From contig JAVXUO010002227.1 in assembly GCA_033065855.1 (NCBI GenBank), positions 124,001 to 188,000 of the forward strand: a stretch of 64,000 nucleotides of DNA. The letters run 5' to 3'. Below, piece by piece: positions 48,506 through 60,670 of the stretch (position 1 is its first letter; each line of letters opens with the position of its first letter). A model generated the notes under the pieces. The model did not search any database. It saw nothing but the letters and a program-made list of their open reading frames with translations, and had not been told where the DNA came from. This DNA comes from Escallonia rubra (Eukaryota; Streptophyta; Magnoliopsida; Escalloniales; Escalloniaceae). Both the position numbers and the translations under genes were made by a program.

Positions 48506-51217
48506 TGACTTCATTGTCCTTTTAGCATTATTATGTCACTTCTTTCTCAATAAATGGAGAGTACTTAATTCCCTCCTTAAGCATCATTAGCGAAACACTT
48601 CATTTCCATCTTAAAAAATATTGCTTTACCTCCTCAATGACTATTCATCTCATGGTAGACCATTGAAATGTCGTTTCAATCATGATTTATCAGGCGTCCA
48701 CAAGACATGTGTGCCTCATAGTCGAATTAGAAGTATGTTGGATTACTCTACTTTTAATTTATGTAGACAACAATAGAACATTTTTAATTCATGCAGGTCA
48801 CAAACAAAGATTGTTCTGAATATTCATCTAACTCTGTTCGATTGAATTGTTTAGGTTTGATATTGCAGTCTCCTTGTCATATTCATAACAGAGAAATAGC
48901 ATATAATAATTTACACTCACTATTTATGTCTCAATGTAGTTTGGAGCAATATTCTGGGTATGATCCATGATGCATTATCTGTGACGTGACACTGGTTATT
49001 CCTAAGAATCTGGGAGTATGGCAGAAACATGCGAGCTATAGGTTTAATGTAGGTCTGAGTTTAATCTTAATTCGTCTCTTGAATTTAATGTTACAATTTC
49101 CAGATAACCTCAATCCCCTCGCACCCTCCCACGGAGGTGCAACGAGGTGTTTAAGCCTTTGGTTAACTCCTTATTGTAGTTGATCGGCATTTCCATTTTC
49201 TAGCGGCAAGGCATCATTGGTGTGTGGAAGTGGCGAGGCGATGGAGCAGTGTGGATATAACAGTGACAAGGACTCCTTGTTTGGGCTGACCTTCCATAGA
49301 TTGGCGGGTTACCTTCTCCTTCGTGTGGCGACATGTAATAGTCAATGATTGTAAGGGTGATGACATGCCATCACTTTATTTTTATTACTTTATGTTACAA
49401 ACATAAAGCCAAAAAAAGGCTGACCAGTGAAAACCTTGTAACTTTTAAATTATCAATGTCACCCCCCCCCCCCCCCCCCCAAGACCCCAGTTATCAAAAA
49501 AAAGTTACAGTTTCCATTTTTTCTTTTTTATTTATAATATGTAGTCTCTTTTTATAGATACTTATGCTTATTTTCATGGTTATTTGCATTGATGCAATGG
49601 TTGGATTAATTAAGAGCATGATTAGCTTGATTTTAGGTGTTATTAGAGTCATGGGATCTACAAATCTAGTTTAAGTTGGTTTTGACTTTAAAGCCCTTGA
49701 ACTCATTCAGAATCTAATTCACACCCTATAATGCAAGATGAAATGAATTTTCCTTTCCTTCACTTTTTTCCTTTTTTTTTTACTTTATGAATTGTTGTTG
49801 TTGTTGATCAATTAAGTGAGAAGTATAGCTTAAATGATTTTTCCTTGAATCACTACAGTGATATATGGACATGTCGTGAATTAAGGAATTATGTTGCTTG
49901 CTTATGTACAGTACAGCTTCTGTTATTTGGTTATTGCCATCATCCATGGGGAAGGGATTGAACAATGATTTTAAAGATATTTTTAGAGGTTCCCTGGGAT
50001 CCAACCCGTAGGAAAATGCTTCTTACAAATCTGGATATTCACAAAAATCAACTGGTTGGAATATGCGAAAGCCGATAGAATCCAAGAAATGAATAAATTA
50101 TTACTTCAATTATTAAGATCCTTCTTATATAATGCTAACACATAAAAAGTCTCATAAGGTGGGTGTTTTGCATAGGAAAGACCAATTTCCTCATTAAAAT
50201 AGAAAAAAGAAAGATGAAAGAATTAAAGGATGAAAAGTATCAAAAGAAGGTATAAGTATGACTTCATGGTCATAAGCACTGTGGGGCAAACCTTAAAAGA
50301 GAAAAAAAAAATTGAGATGTCATTGCTTGAAAGTTCAAACGATTCAAAAATTGTTCGTCTCTTAGATTATGCTATTTGACTAGCACGTTGTAACGTGGGA
50401 TTATTTATATTCATTGATCTTTTCGATGAATAAAGGACTGAAACAAGGCTAAGGATCAAGATTCAATGAATAAAGGACTGAAACAAGGCTAAGGATGAGC
50501 AAAAGGGAGACAAAACCCTAAACCATCTTAGACCGAAAATCACCACACCAAAATTAATCACCAGGCACCAAACACAAGTACAATACCAACCTTGGGCGGG
50601 TTACCCACCACCCAATACATGGTGCAAATCTAGGCCCATGAAATTGAAAGAAGCCGAATCAAAGACCTTTAACCTCTCCCCAACCATATTGCCCAGCTCA
50701 TAAAGACAATGAGCACCATCCATGCGTAGTTACACACCTCCATAAGAGCCCAGTGAAATAAACAGTAGTAGATCTTCAAAATGAAGGCAAAGCTGAGTAA
50801 GAAAGAGATAAGAGATAAGGAGAGAGAAGGAATGAGGGAAAAATCAAGGCTTATTAGGAGTGGCTGAATGACCATTTGGACTCCCTTCGTAGTATGAGCA
50901 ATTGAAAGAGGTACCAAGAAAGAGTATGGGCATGATGAAGATGAACAGGCGAACATAATCTATCTATTAAACACTAATAAGGAAAAGCAGAAGGGGAGAC
51001 CTCCCTCCGAAGAGAGAAGCCCCCTGTAGGCGGTGGCACTTTGGTTGTGTCACCTCTAGAGAAAGAAAGAAGAGAGAAGGCATAGGGAAGCAGTATTATT
51101 TATGTCGTCGGCTTAGTATTTCGACTATTTCCCTTCTTGATGCACACCTTTCTCTTTGTTTTCTATTTGAGGATTAAATTTTTTTGTAATCTGTTTTTAT
51201 GTTTATACATGAGTAGT
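48506..51217. other. Spacer without recognised gene
   Basis: No coding or RNA signals recognised. A C homopolymer of about 20 lies at 49461-49480. A short direct duplication is listed separately. Open frames are short and of random composition. Confidence 0.55.
50424..50497 (+). repeat. Short tandem duplication (~40 bp unit)
   Basis: 'gatgaataaaggactgaaac' and 'aaggctaaggat' occur twice back to back, first copy 'gatga', second 'caatga'. A simple recent duplication. Confidence 0.9.
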
Positions 51218-52061
51218 ATGACCGGCAGTGGCGGAGGGAGTGGGGGGCACCGGTGCCCACCTGCTTCTCCAGAATTTTTGTCCTTTATATGGTATATTTT
51301 TTCTTCAATGGTAAAAATGACCACCTAAAAATTTGAAAAATACTTAAAGGAGATGCATTTGTGGTTATTTTACATTTAATGTATCTAAAAATTTCAAGGA
51401 TGGTTAAAAAATGTATCCTTTTAGTCATTTAAAATACTAAACTTACACAAATAAAAGACTTAGTTTACACATAAAGTCAGCACAAAAATTTATTTTTGTT
51501 CTCACTCTCTACGGTTTCCAAAGCCTTAATATTTCCAAAGCCTTAAAGGCACATATGCGGACAGGAGAACACCGCCTCCTCCTCAGTTCCCTCACCGCAC
51601 ACCGGCCTTACCTCACCACGACACGCCCTCAACGGCCAACGCCACTGCCTCCACTTGCCGGTCCAACTCTGGCAGGTCACAGGCTTATGAGTCACGGCAC
51701 CCAAAGCCCAAACGTCACGGCCTCACATGCTCAGGTAGGCTGCAGGGCCGATTCACAGGCTACCGGCAACAGCGCTCACTGGCGACAGTCGCCAAGTCAA
51801 TTTCTCGACGACGACACTAATGGTCGCCTCAGTCCGTAAAAGTAAGGGAATATCCAATGATTGATTCTTAAATTTTCTACTTCTTGGAACTCTTCATTTT
51901 TTTTTATCAATTTAGGATGTGACAATTAGGTTTTGGAACTTGCAATTTACATTTAGGAATTGATAGAATTTGAAAATTGTTATTAGTGAGATTGTTAATT
52001 TCAGATTGAGATTTTGGTGCCCACCTTAAAAAAAAATTCTGGCTCCGCCACTGATGACCGG
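51218..52061. mobile_element. Non-autonomous hAT element with perfect 8-bp target duplication
   Basis: The element is 51226-52053 (828 bp). Ends are CAGTGGCGGAG and, inverted, CAGTGGCGGAG. The flanks atgaccgg (51218-51225) and atgaccgg (52054-52061) are identical, the hAT signature. Just inside both ends is 'ggtgcccacc'. No transposase frame. Two relics of the family lie at 54.65 and 61.30 kb. Confidence 0.82.
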
Positions 52062-52444
52062 TTACCTTCCTTAAATCATGTTAAATAACTTCTCGAGCGG
52101 TTCAAACGGAGACTGTCCATGGATAAAATAGAACTATTCAAGCCATATAAATAATCATTTCGTAAGTGTGAGAAAAAAAAAACTTTGCGAATCGAAGTAG
52201 ACACAAGCCAAGCGCAGACGCCAATACAGTTACGGATATGACACATGTGCAAATACGTGACTATGTCTGCGACAATGATACAACAATTAGTATAATACAT
52301 CCATTATATATGTATGTGAAAACAGTGAACCTAATAATTCCAATTAAATTAGTGAGAGGTTTTTAATTTAAGTTTAAATGGGCTATTCGTGTCATGAATT
52401 TTTATAGCTGAATACATTTAAGTTGTATGTGGTATTACTATTAT

Positions 52445-54088
52445 GAGTTATTTCATGTATGTCCTTTATGGTTGCATTTCTATCCCACGAAGTCTTTTTT
52501 TTTTTTTCTAGTACCTACTTGTTCCTCCACCAAGGAAAAAAAAAGAACATTCCACAAGACCTTCCGTCCATTTTCTTGACGGAAAAATTTAAAGTGGACT
52601 CAATTTGACCATATAAAGAGGGTAAGTCATTAGTAAGAAAGGAAAGAAAAAAAAACCTATCCTTTTTCTCGATAGGCTAATCCCTTAAGCAAATGCTACC
52701 TTTCTTTTGACATAACCGTCGTCTCGCTTTACCTCTTCCCCCCTCCTCCGCGCACACACAACAATTGGTCGCTAACCCCTACTAACTTAGCCGATTAAGT
52801 CTTACCACGCTCTCACCATAGCCAACCCCACCCCATACCCATCCCCACGAAACCCTAGACACACACCCAAACTCCATATACGCGACACGCACACTCACAA
52901 ACACACACAACCACACACCACGGTCTTTACCTTCACGCTTCCCAGGTAGACCCTATTCTACCAATTTTCCAGCATTGCACAACCCTCTACCCATACACCC
53001 ATCATACATAAACACCCATGACAAATACCCACACCTACAGACGCGACACACATAACCACAAACAAACACCCAAACACCACACGCAGAAGAAAACACAGCA
53101 AACTGTCGCCACCCCTTACCAACCTAACCCCCTCTCTTACCACCCTTCCACTATCGTATAACCCTACTCCCTACAACCCCTACTCATCGTCGACCCACCC
53201 ACCCATAAACACCCTATTATAGATTATAAATCCAAGACCCACCACTACAGATGCAAAGGACAAGGCGGCTATTAGAGCGGTAGATTAGGTCCAGTTATAG
53301 TGTCATGTGTAAGGGGTGATGGGATGGGTAGTTGTAGGAAAATGAGGTAGGGGATATGGCAACTGCAGTGGTGATCGGTGGAAGTGAGGCTGGGTGGTTA
53401 TCGATTGGCTTAGGTGGGAGGGGGATGTGGCTATTTTAGGGTCAATTGAGTAATAAGTGTGGGAGTTAGTGGTTATTGGCAAAAGTGGGAGTTTCATAGT
53501 TGTGGTGGCTGGGAAAGAACGATTGGTGGTTACCGATCGGAGGAGATGGGAGGGGGGATGTGGTTATTTTAGTGGCAGCTAGTGTGGGTATAGGACTGGG
53601 TGGTTATCGACGGAGGAAGAAGGTGGTTATCCGCGGTGGTTAGGGGTTAGGCACAATGATAGTTGAGGAGACGGAAATGAAAATGGCAGTTGGGTGGTTA
53701 GGGGTGATAATGGGTTTAGTAGGGCTGGCCACCATGGTGATGGTTTTGGCAAGGGTGGCCATGTATGGTGATAGGTTTGGTGGGGGTGGTCACGGTTATG
53801 ATGGATTTGGTGGGAATGGTCACGTGTGGTGATGGACATCATGGGAGTGGTCATGGGTGGTAATGGTTACATGTTCTGATGGACTTGGTTGTTGGTGGGG
53901 ATACAGTTACTTTTTGTGGGAGATTTTTCCTTCTTACCAATGTCATTGATCAAGTAGGACCATTTGACATTTTTTATCCATAAAAATGGAAGGAAGGTTT
54001 TACCAAATGAACTTATTAGGTACAAAAATAAGAAAAATGACAAAGTGGGTTACAAATTCAAATTTAAGGGACATGTATGAAACTACTC
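52445..54088. mobile_element. Possible TIR element, 1.6 kb
   Basis: The left end 'gagttatttcatgtatgtcc' pairs with the inverted right end 'gagtagtttcatacatgtcc'. Further inside, 'gtacctacttgttc..ttggt..ccttccgtccatttt' pairs with 'gtacctaataagttcatttggta' and 'ccttccttccattttt'. No target duplication seen. The centre is C-rich then GT-rich with minisatellites. No coding domain. Confidence 0.5.
53390..53870 (+). repeat. GT-rich minisatellites inside the TIR element
   Basis: A ~131-bp unit ('gtggttatcgatygg', then 'gggatgtggctattttag') occurs at about 53395 and 53526. Then 'ggtgatggttttggyaaggg'-like units of about 35-60 bp run from 53725 to 53870. Confidence 0.7.
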
Positions 54089-54646
54089 CTCTCAACTATT
54101 TCTTTGATGTATTGGGACTAGTTTAAGTTGAAAGTTAATAAATATGTACCTAAATAAAAACCAGAAAGGTTGAATACTGCTGTAAAAAAGTGAACCATGT
54201 CTTTATGAAATGAAAATCCACGTTGATAGGTTATATATCTTCTTAGAGATCACACTTCCCAATTATCGTTGTTGGACACGCCGTTATCGCCGGACACCGC
54301 TAACTGCCAACGTATCTTCTCAGTCGTTGCACATTGTTGTTACCTCAGATCGCTGCATGTCGCTGCTGCCTCGATCGAGTCATTGGTGAGTTATTATTCT
54401 TCTTCTTCCGTCTCAGTTTTTTCTCTCGGTCCAAAAAGTCACAATCCCTAGTTCGCATTGCATTCTATTACTATTTTTTTACCCCTGAGAAATGTTCTAA
54501 AATTCGAGTTTGACCCCTCAAGCACTCGGTGGGTATCTCTGTCATGTCTCAGCCGCACCCGAAATTCAGAGAACTAATTACACAGTTAATAATTATGGAC
54601 ATACCCACCTGTGCTGCACTCGAATCCACACTCAACACACACCCCA
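54089..54646. other. Spacer without recognised gene
   Basis: A cytosine-rich short open frame (54269-54451) has no recognisable domain. Confidence 0.5.
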
Positions 54647-55245
54647 GTAGTGGCTAGCAGGGGCCACCGTGGGCCGGTGCCCACCTGCTTCTCCATCAAT
54701 TTTTTATATGGTATATTTAACTCCTATTTCACGGTACTACGACAGTCGGCGGTGATTTTGACGGTGAATTTCTCAACACCCAAATGTCAAAGTAATGTAA
54801 GATCTGTGTTTGATTCTTAGTAATGAGGACTATATTTTTTGTTTCAATTTAGAACTTGACAATTAAGAATTTGAAACTTATAATTTGCAATTGGGAATTT
54901 GGCAATTGCTGCTCGTGGAATTTTCAATTTTAGATTGAGTTTTATAGTGGGATCTTTAATTTATTGAAAATTTGACAGTTTCCCCTCGTAAAGGCAATTG
55001 GGAATTTAGAATTTGACAGAATCTGCTCGTGGGTGTATTAAATTTCAGATTGAGGTTTTTTATTTGACCTTTTAGTTTCATATTAAACATTTGACAATTT
55101 CTGCTTGTGGTGACAATTGGGAATTGAGAATTTGACATTTGGGAACTGAGAATTTGGAACTGAACTTGGCATTGAATTTGGCAATTGAGACTTGGAAATT
55201 TGAAACTTTTATGGACAAGTTCGAAATTTGGTGCCCAGCTTAAGA
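54647..55245. mobile_element. hAT relic, same family as 51.2 kb
   Basis: Left end 'cagtagtggc' and 'ggtgcccacctgcttctcc' match the 51.2-kb element; on the right 'aaatttggtgcccagcttaa' matches its subterminal part. The right terminus is missing where a foldback element begins. Internal 'aatttgacaatt' repeats are AT-rich. Confidence 0.6.
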
Positions 55246-55414
55246 TACTTGACCCAAATTGCCAATTCGATGCTTCATAGCGCCCTACTAAAGAGACATA
55301 ATTTTTGCTGCTACCAAAATTATACTAATATATATATATTATAATTTTGGTAGTAGCAAAAATTATGTGTCTCTTTAGTATATGAAGCATCAAATTGGCA
55401 ATTTGGGTCAAGTA
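55246..55414. mobile_element. Foldback MITE, nearly full-length hairpin
   Basis: The arms 'tacttgacccaaattgcca' through 'ctaccaaaattata' and their inverted copy are about 75-79 bp long and about 90% alike, with a ~14-bp AT-rich loop. The left arm carries a 6-bp extra 'gcgccc'. It sits at the broken right edge of the hAT relic. Confidence 0.8.
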
Positions 55415-55481
55415 TATATATATAGATAGATATAAAATTCATTTTTGTTGTTACAAGTAGGCACCTAGGAGGACAGTTGGG

Positions 55482-56662
55482 TTTGCAAAAGGGCTAATTA
55501 CACCTATATTCCTGAAGTTTTGGGGTAATTACACGCGATGATACAAAGTTTCAAAATGTAACACTTATGTCCATTGACAAACAGAATACAAAAATACTTA
55601 TGGTTTTGACAAAAAGACTTGATTGCCCCTGACTTTAAAATAAATTACCCACTTAATTTACTGTTTATTCTTCATCTCCCCACACCCAGCACCGACACCC
55701 CCCATCGCGCCCCCACCCCCTCACCCCCACGCCGTCTGCCTCTTCCTCTCCCTACACCCCCCCGCCCACACGCCGTTTGCCTCCCCCTTCCCCGTCACCT
55801 GCCCACCCCATCATGCCCGATCACCGTCAGCGCAGTAGCAGCCCCTCCGGCGAGGCACCGGCGCCGCAAGATCGCGGTCTCACTCCCGATCTGCCTGTCG
55901 CCATACCGGTCGCCACCATCACCGCCGCGACCTACCTCCGTACCCCGCGCCGTCCGAGATCGCAAGCATCATCGAGCTACGTCGCAACATCGGCCTCCTC
56001 CTTCGAGACGCGCACCACCGTGACCACTAGCAAGGCAGCGCCATCACCACCACAATGGGCTTGAACCATCGTGCCCACCGGTGCGATCGCCGTCGTTGCA
56101 ATGGCCATATATGTCTCCTTCCCATCCAGTCTTCCTCCCTGGTGTGGTGAGGCATGTCTGCCGGATTGTGGGGCGAGGGGGGCTGCCGGCGGCGTGGGTT
56201 TGCCAAGGCGCTTGCCGGAGGCGTCTCGGCAGCTTGGGTTTGCCAAGGGGCTTGCCGGCGTGGTGGGGTGGTTCTGCAGGATGGTGGGGCGAGGGGGGCT
56301 GCTGGCGGCGTGGGTCGGGGGAGGGGGGCTGCTGGCAGCGTGGGGCGGGGGAGGGGGGCTGCTGGTGGTGTGGGGCAGCGGAGGGGGCTGCCGGTGGTGA
56401 CTTCAGATTTAGGCTTTAAATTATGGAGAGAGAAAATTAGGATATCAAATTATTCACGATATACTGTACAGGGGTAGTATTGCCATTTTCAAAATACGTA
56501 ATGACGAAAATTACACTTTTTGGACAGAATACTGACGGTTGGATAGAAGTGTTACTTTTTTTAACGTTTTTGGTCACGTATGTTACATTTTGAAACTTTG
56601 TGTCCTCGCGTGTAATTACCCCAAAACCTCAGGGATATAGGTGTAATTAGCCCTTTGCAAAA
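55482..56662. mobile_element. Non-autonomous MULE-like TIR element with perfect 9-bp target duplication
   Basis: The element is 55491-56653 (1163 bp). Ends are GGGCTAATTACACCTATAT and, inverted, GGGCTAATTACACCTATAT. Flanks tttgcaaaa (55482-55490) and tttgcaaaa (56654-56662) are identical. TIRs are about 150-190 bp, followed by a GC-rich core (55680-56400) with 'gaggggggctgctggcggcg' minisatellite units near 56165-56395. Open frames in the core are frame-overlapping and low-complexity. Sister of the 47.4-kb element. Confidence 0.85.
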
Positions 56663-56666
56663 TTGA

Positions 56667-59600
56667 GCCCCCGTACGTTTAGGCTTTTAGTATCCTGTTT
56701 TTGTTTTCTATTTTTGTTTTTCATATTCTTGTATTCAGTTCCAAAATTTGATCGTGTACTTTTATCATTTTTTTCAGTTTTTCGTTTTTACTTTTTTCAG
56801 TTAATCTTGTACGTTTACCATTTTCATTTTCATTTTCAGTAACCTTTTTGGATCCATTCTTGTATGTTTAGCATTTTTTACACTATTTGTACCCATATTT
56901 TCCCATTTTAACCCTACCTTTAACCTACCAAATTATTTTTATACCCTCTGTATCTTCTCAATAACTCCTCCATACCCACCTTTTACATTTCCCAATAAGT
57001 TCGTCAGTCTGACCATGGACCGACTTCCCATTTCTGCAGATTCAGACTTCCCCTCCCCCCTTTCCCTGTCATTACTTTTCTCTTCTTCTCTCTCTTCTCT
57101 CAATCTCGCCGCTACTCACAGTGAATGGTAACTTTAAGGGTTAATTTTACCTAGCACCCTGTACTTAGGGGTCAATTGCACCCAGCACCCTAGGGTTTTA
57201 AAATTGGCACCCAACACCAAATGACGGTCAAACTGCCTGTTGACTAGACGACTGTTAGTTTTTCAGGGGCAAAATGGGATTATTGCCCCTAAAGCTTACA
57301 TGTCATCCCAGTTAGTGACACATGGCCAATTGGCTGTCCACGTCATTTCCCTCCAACAGCCCTTATTCTCTCTCTCCTTCCACATATCCCTCAATTAATC
57401 CCCAATTACAAATTTTCCTAACTGTTTATTCTAGGGGCATATCGATCGGTGATTCGCAGGGAGATAGAGTCGACGGAGCCTATCACAGTACTGTTACCTG
57501 GATTCATCTTTCGCTGGGATCCTGTCGGATGCCATTAGCCGGCCCCGCATTCCACCGCTGACCCGTCACTGTCCTCGCCGGGACCGGCGATGGAGCTGAC
57601 CTTCTGACCGGAGACCGGGTGCCCCTCTCTGTCGTTCTGGGGAGTTCGTCGGAGTACGGCCGTTTTCTTGGTCCACGCACCCCGCACCACGCCAAACCTC
57701 TGTCACTACTACCAACATACACTAAGCCTCACTCCCGGCTATGTTACCACCTCTGCCCCGTCCACAACCCCTTCCTCAGTCTCTCCTACAGCCCCGTCCC
57801 TCCCATAGCCCCTTCCTTAGCCCCACCGACAGTCCCGCAACCACCAGTACTATTTCGGACCATTACTGTTAACCCACAACCACCGAACCATCAGCACTAC
57901 CAAATCACAACCCACGGGTTCACCCCAATCACCGTCAATCTCAACCTCATTCACTGCTAGCACCCAGATCCATGACCCAAGACCGAACACCATTGGTTCA
58001 AAATATAGTCGAATGACCGAATCACGCTAGGATCTGGGATGCAGATCTGGGGCTTGCTGGTGGCACTACAATGATGAAGGGCAGTGGCTGGTTGGTGGAG
58101 TAATTGGAAAGGGCTCAGTGGTGGATGGGTGGGGTGGTCAGATATGGTGGGTAGGTGTGATTGTGGGTTACTAGGGTCAGCGGTTGGCGATTGCGGGTTT
58201 TCAGGTCGTGATGGAGGTGGGGATTCATAGGTTGGTGGCCGTGGGGGGTTTGGTTGTAGGTAAGTTGTGGCGACATGGCTTTGTAGGTTGGTGGTGGTAG
58301 TGTGCTCAGGAAGGGTGGTGGTATAAATGAGTGGGTGGGGTGAGGGTGGGGGAGGAAGATAATGAAGTGGGTCCAATGGGATAAATTGAGTGAAGAATTG
58401 ATCACGTGGAAATGACATGGACACCATGTCATTTGTAAAGGACAAAGAGACTATTTTGCCCCTAAAAAATTAACGGACGTAACGGTCAAAGGCCATTTTG
58501 ACCGTTATTTGGTGTTGGAAACCAAGATTTTAAACATTTTGGTGCTGGGTGCCAAAATTAAAACTATTGGGTGCTGGGTGCAACTGACCCCTAAGTATGA
58601 GGTGTAGCGTAAAATTAACCCTAACTTCAATAACCTGTTACTAAACGAACAATATATTTGTCAAGCATCTTGTTTACACATACATGCATCCTAATATAAG
58701 ATAGAACATTGCATAAATTTCAAAGAGTCAACGTTAATATAAGATAAAAACCATAATCTAACACACTGATGATTCCAAAATTGCCACTGATACACAATAG
58801 TGGACTTGCCCAACACAAATGTTCAGGTAGTAAAAGTAGCAGAAACTCACACATAGCATGACTGATGGGGAAAACACAGTTCATCGTAACCAAACACAGA
58901 TCCTATGGAACCAAAGACGCCAACCACTGCAAACGGCGAAAATCAGGGATTTCAATGAACATGATGTGATTATCCCTCTCTTTAAAACAGTGCATTGTAG
59001 CCACGTATTGCTCACCAGGAACGTCCGGAATTTGATTGAGCTCCAGAAATGGAAACAGAGCAAACCCAGATATGAAAACAGAGAAAACCATCTTCAATCA
59101 ATCAACCCACAAACAAAAATGAAAGAGAAAACAGAAACATAAAGGAGAGTAGCAGACCAGCCATCTAAAGAAGAATAAAGAGAGAAATTGGTACTCACCT
59201 TTGACAACTGTGCAGGCGATATGACTTCGTTCTCTCCGGTCACGGATCGTTGGCTGCTTGTTAGGGAGATGGTAGGTACTCGGCAGGAGGAAAGAGGCAA
59301 GGCTTTGACAGATCCACTGGATGGAACGGAAATGTGTAGCTGAACTGGAGGCGGCGTCTCCGTCTTCTCTGTACTGGGTCTTCGGCAACTAAGGGGAACA
59401 AATGACACCGGAGCAACTTCGACAGCTTGAGAAATGGAGTGAGTTGCAGTTGTGGATCATCTGCTCATTGAAACTAAGGGGATAAGAAATGAACCACATG
59501 CAGAGAGGGAAGGGGAGAGGAGAGCTATGACGTGACTCTTTCTGTAGGGGTCATAGAGGTTGTAAGAGAAACGGCTGAACAGTGGAAACCATGCCCAGTT

Positions 59601-59786
59601 TTCAAACATTTTCTCTGAAACAATCTGACACGAGTTGCGGCCGATTGAGGAGATGTTTTTACTTTTTCTACACTGTTTCGATTTTTAGATCCGATACAAA
59701 TATAAAAATAATAAAAGTACACGAAAAATGTATTTTTTCGTAATCATTGCAAAACGAAAAATAAAAACTCTAAACGTACGGAGCCT
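56667..59786. mobile_element. Outer TIR element interrupted by a nested MULE-like element
   Basis: 'ccgtacgtttag' at 56671 is mirrored by 'ctaaacgtacgg' at 59770-59781. Further in, 'cgtgtacttttatcattttt' (56753) pairs with the inverted 'cgtgtacttttattattttt' (near 59702-59721). The TIR is therefore about 110 bp. Target duplication unresolved. The remaining inside (56780-57137 and 58631-59680) may hold a captured gene piece; a minus-strand frame 59094-59408 has no recognisable domain. Confidence 0.5.
57129..58630. mobile_element. Nested non-autonomous MULE-like element with 9-bp target duplication
   Basis: The element is 57138-58621 (1484 bp). Ends are GGGTTAATTTTAC on both sides, with TIRs of roughly 150-190 bp ('cttaggggtcaattgcaccc', 'gcacccaacaccaaatgacg', 'ggtcaaa', 'aggggcaaaat'). 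Flanks taactttaa (57129-57137) and taacttcaa (58622-58630) match at 8 of 9. The inside is GC-rich on the left (57440-57720) and Pro/Thr-rich low-complexity on the right. No transposase domain. Confidence 0.82.
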
Positions 59787-60133
59787 GGACTTCTATTCCC
59801 AACAGTACAATAAAGTAAGTTGAATTGAATTCGACCATATGACGGAAAGTAAATCAATCCATTAAAGCACAAAGCTAAAAGATAATCCTAATCAATCTCT
59901 TTGCAGAACCTAGACTGCAGGCTTTACATCTGCACTGTGTCAGCCAAAATGAATAAGAAAATGTGAAAAAGAACCAGAAAAGCTTATCTAGAAAAGGGAA
60001 GAGTGAAGTTCAAATGATAAAAATTGAAGTGGGAGAAAAAACCTAAAAGAAGAAGGGGAAGATAGAAAACTAGAGCCTTCTTTGGTTTTCGCAACACATC
60101 CCCTGCCTGGACAAGCCCTTTCTCAGACTTGTA
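59787..60133. other. 3' flank of the small gene
   Basis: Purine-rich DNA downstream of the minus-strand gene that ends at 60134; nothing else seen. Confidence 0.45.
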
Positions 60134-60670
60134 TCATCTGACATTGCAAGCAACAGCATAAGCCCATGACTTGAGATGCTCTTTCATGGCCATTCCATCT
60201 CCAAATGCTGGCATCTTAGCTTCATTTTGGCCTCCAAACTCCTCATACCCTCCTCTCGTTTCCTCTAGCATTTTCCAAAAAGCATGCACCTCATTCAAGT
60301 CAAACCCAAAATCAAGCTCCTTAACCACCTTCCTTCTATTATCAAAACGACTCTTGTACCTTATCTTGCTTCTCCTCCTCTCTCCCTTCTTCTCTACTCC
60401 TTTCTCTTCTTCTTTTACTCGTAAATGCCCATCTTCAGCGACCAAATCATCGCACTGGAGGCACTCTTGGACCATGATGTCATCAATTGGCAACTGGGCT
60501 TGCTTGGTTTGAAGGGTTGGTATCATGGGTTTCGATGGTGGTTCTGATTTTGGAGAACAAACATCAGTGCCATCCCCAACAGTCATGCGCAAAGGTTGAG
60601 GTGTGGGTGACAACACATTGCTGAAGAACCAAATAGAATCTAAGCTTTCTATGATCTTTACACAATCCAT
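60134..60670 (-). CDS. Single-exon plant protein of unknown function (178 aa)
   Basis: Intact frame from ATG 60670 to a stop at 60134. It starts MDCVKIIESLDSIWFFSNVL, then a Pro/Ser-rich spacer with PPSKPMIPTL, a Lys/Glu/Arg-rich charged stretch (KEEEKGVEKKGERRRSK, ~106-122), 'VVKELDFGFDLNEV' and the tail 'MKEHLKSWAYAVACNVR'. The aromatic start ('LDSIWFF') and the tail are reminiscent of DUF1685-type plant proteins, but the match is from memory and partial. A (GA/CT)n pyrimidine-rich leader lies just upstream (60708-60721), typical of plant 5' leaders. No signal peptide or membrane segment. The charged stretch could be a nuclear-targeting signal. Function unknown. Confidence 0.75.
   Translation of the reverse strand: MDCVKIIESLDSIWFFSNVLSPTPQPLRMTVGDGTDVCSPKSEPPSKPMIPTLQTKQAQLPIDDIMVQECLQCDDLVAEDGHLRVKEEEKGVEKKGERRRSKIRYKSRFDNRRKVVKELDFGFDLNEVHAFWKMLEETRGGYEEFGGQNEAKMPAFGDGMAMKEHLKSWAYAVACNVR

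Noticed and set aside
55619..56477. Several overlapping Pro/Arg- and Gly-rich frames in the 55.5-kb element
   Set aside because: They come from minisatellite and GC-rich DNA in several frames at once, with no domain.
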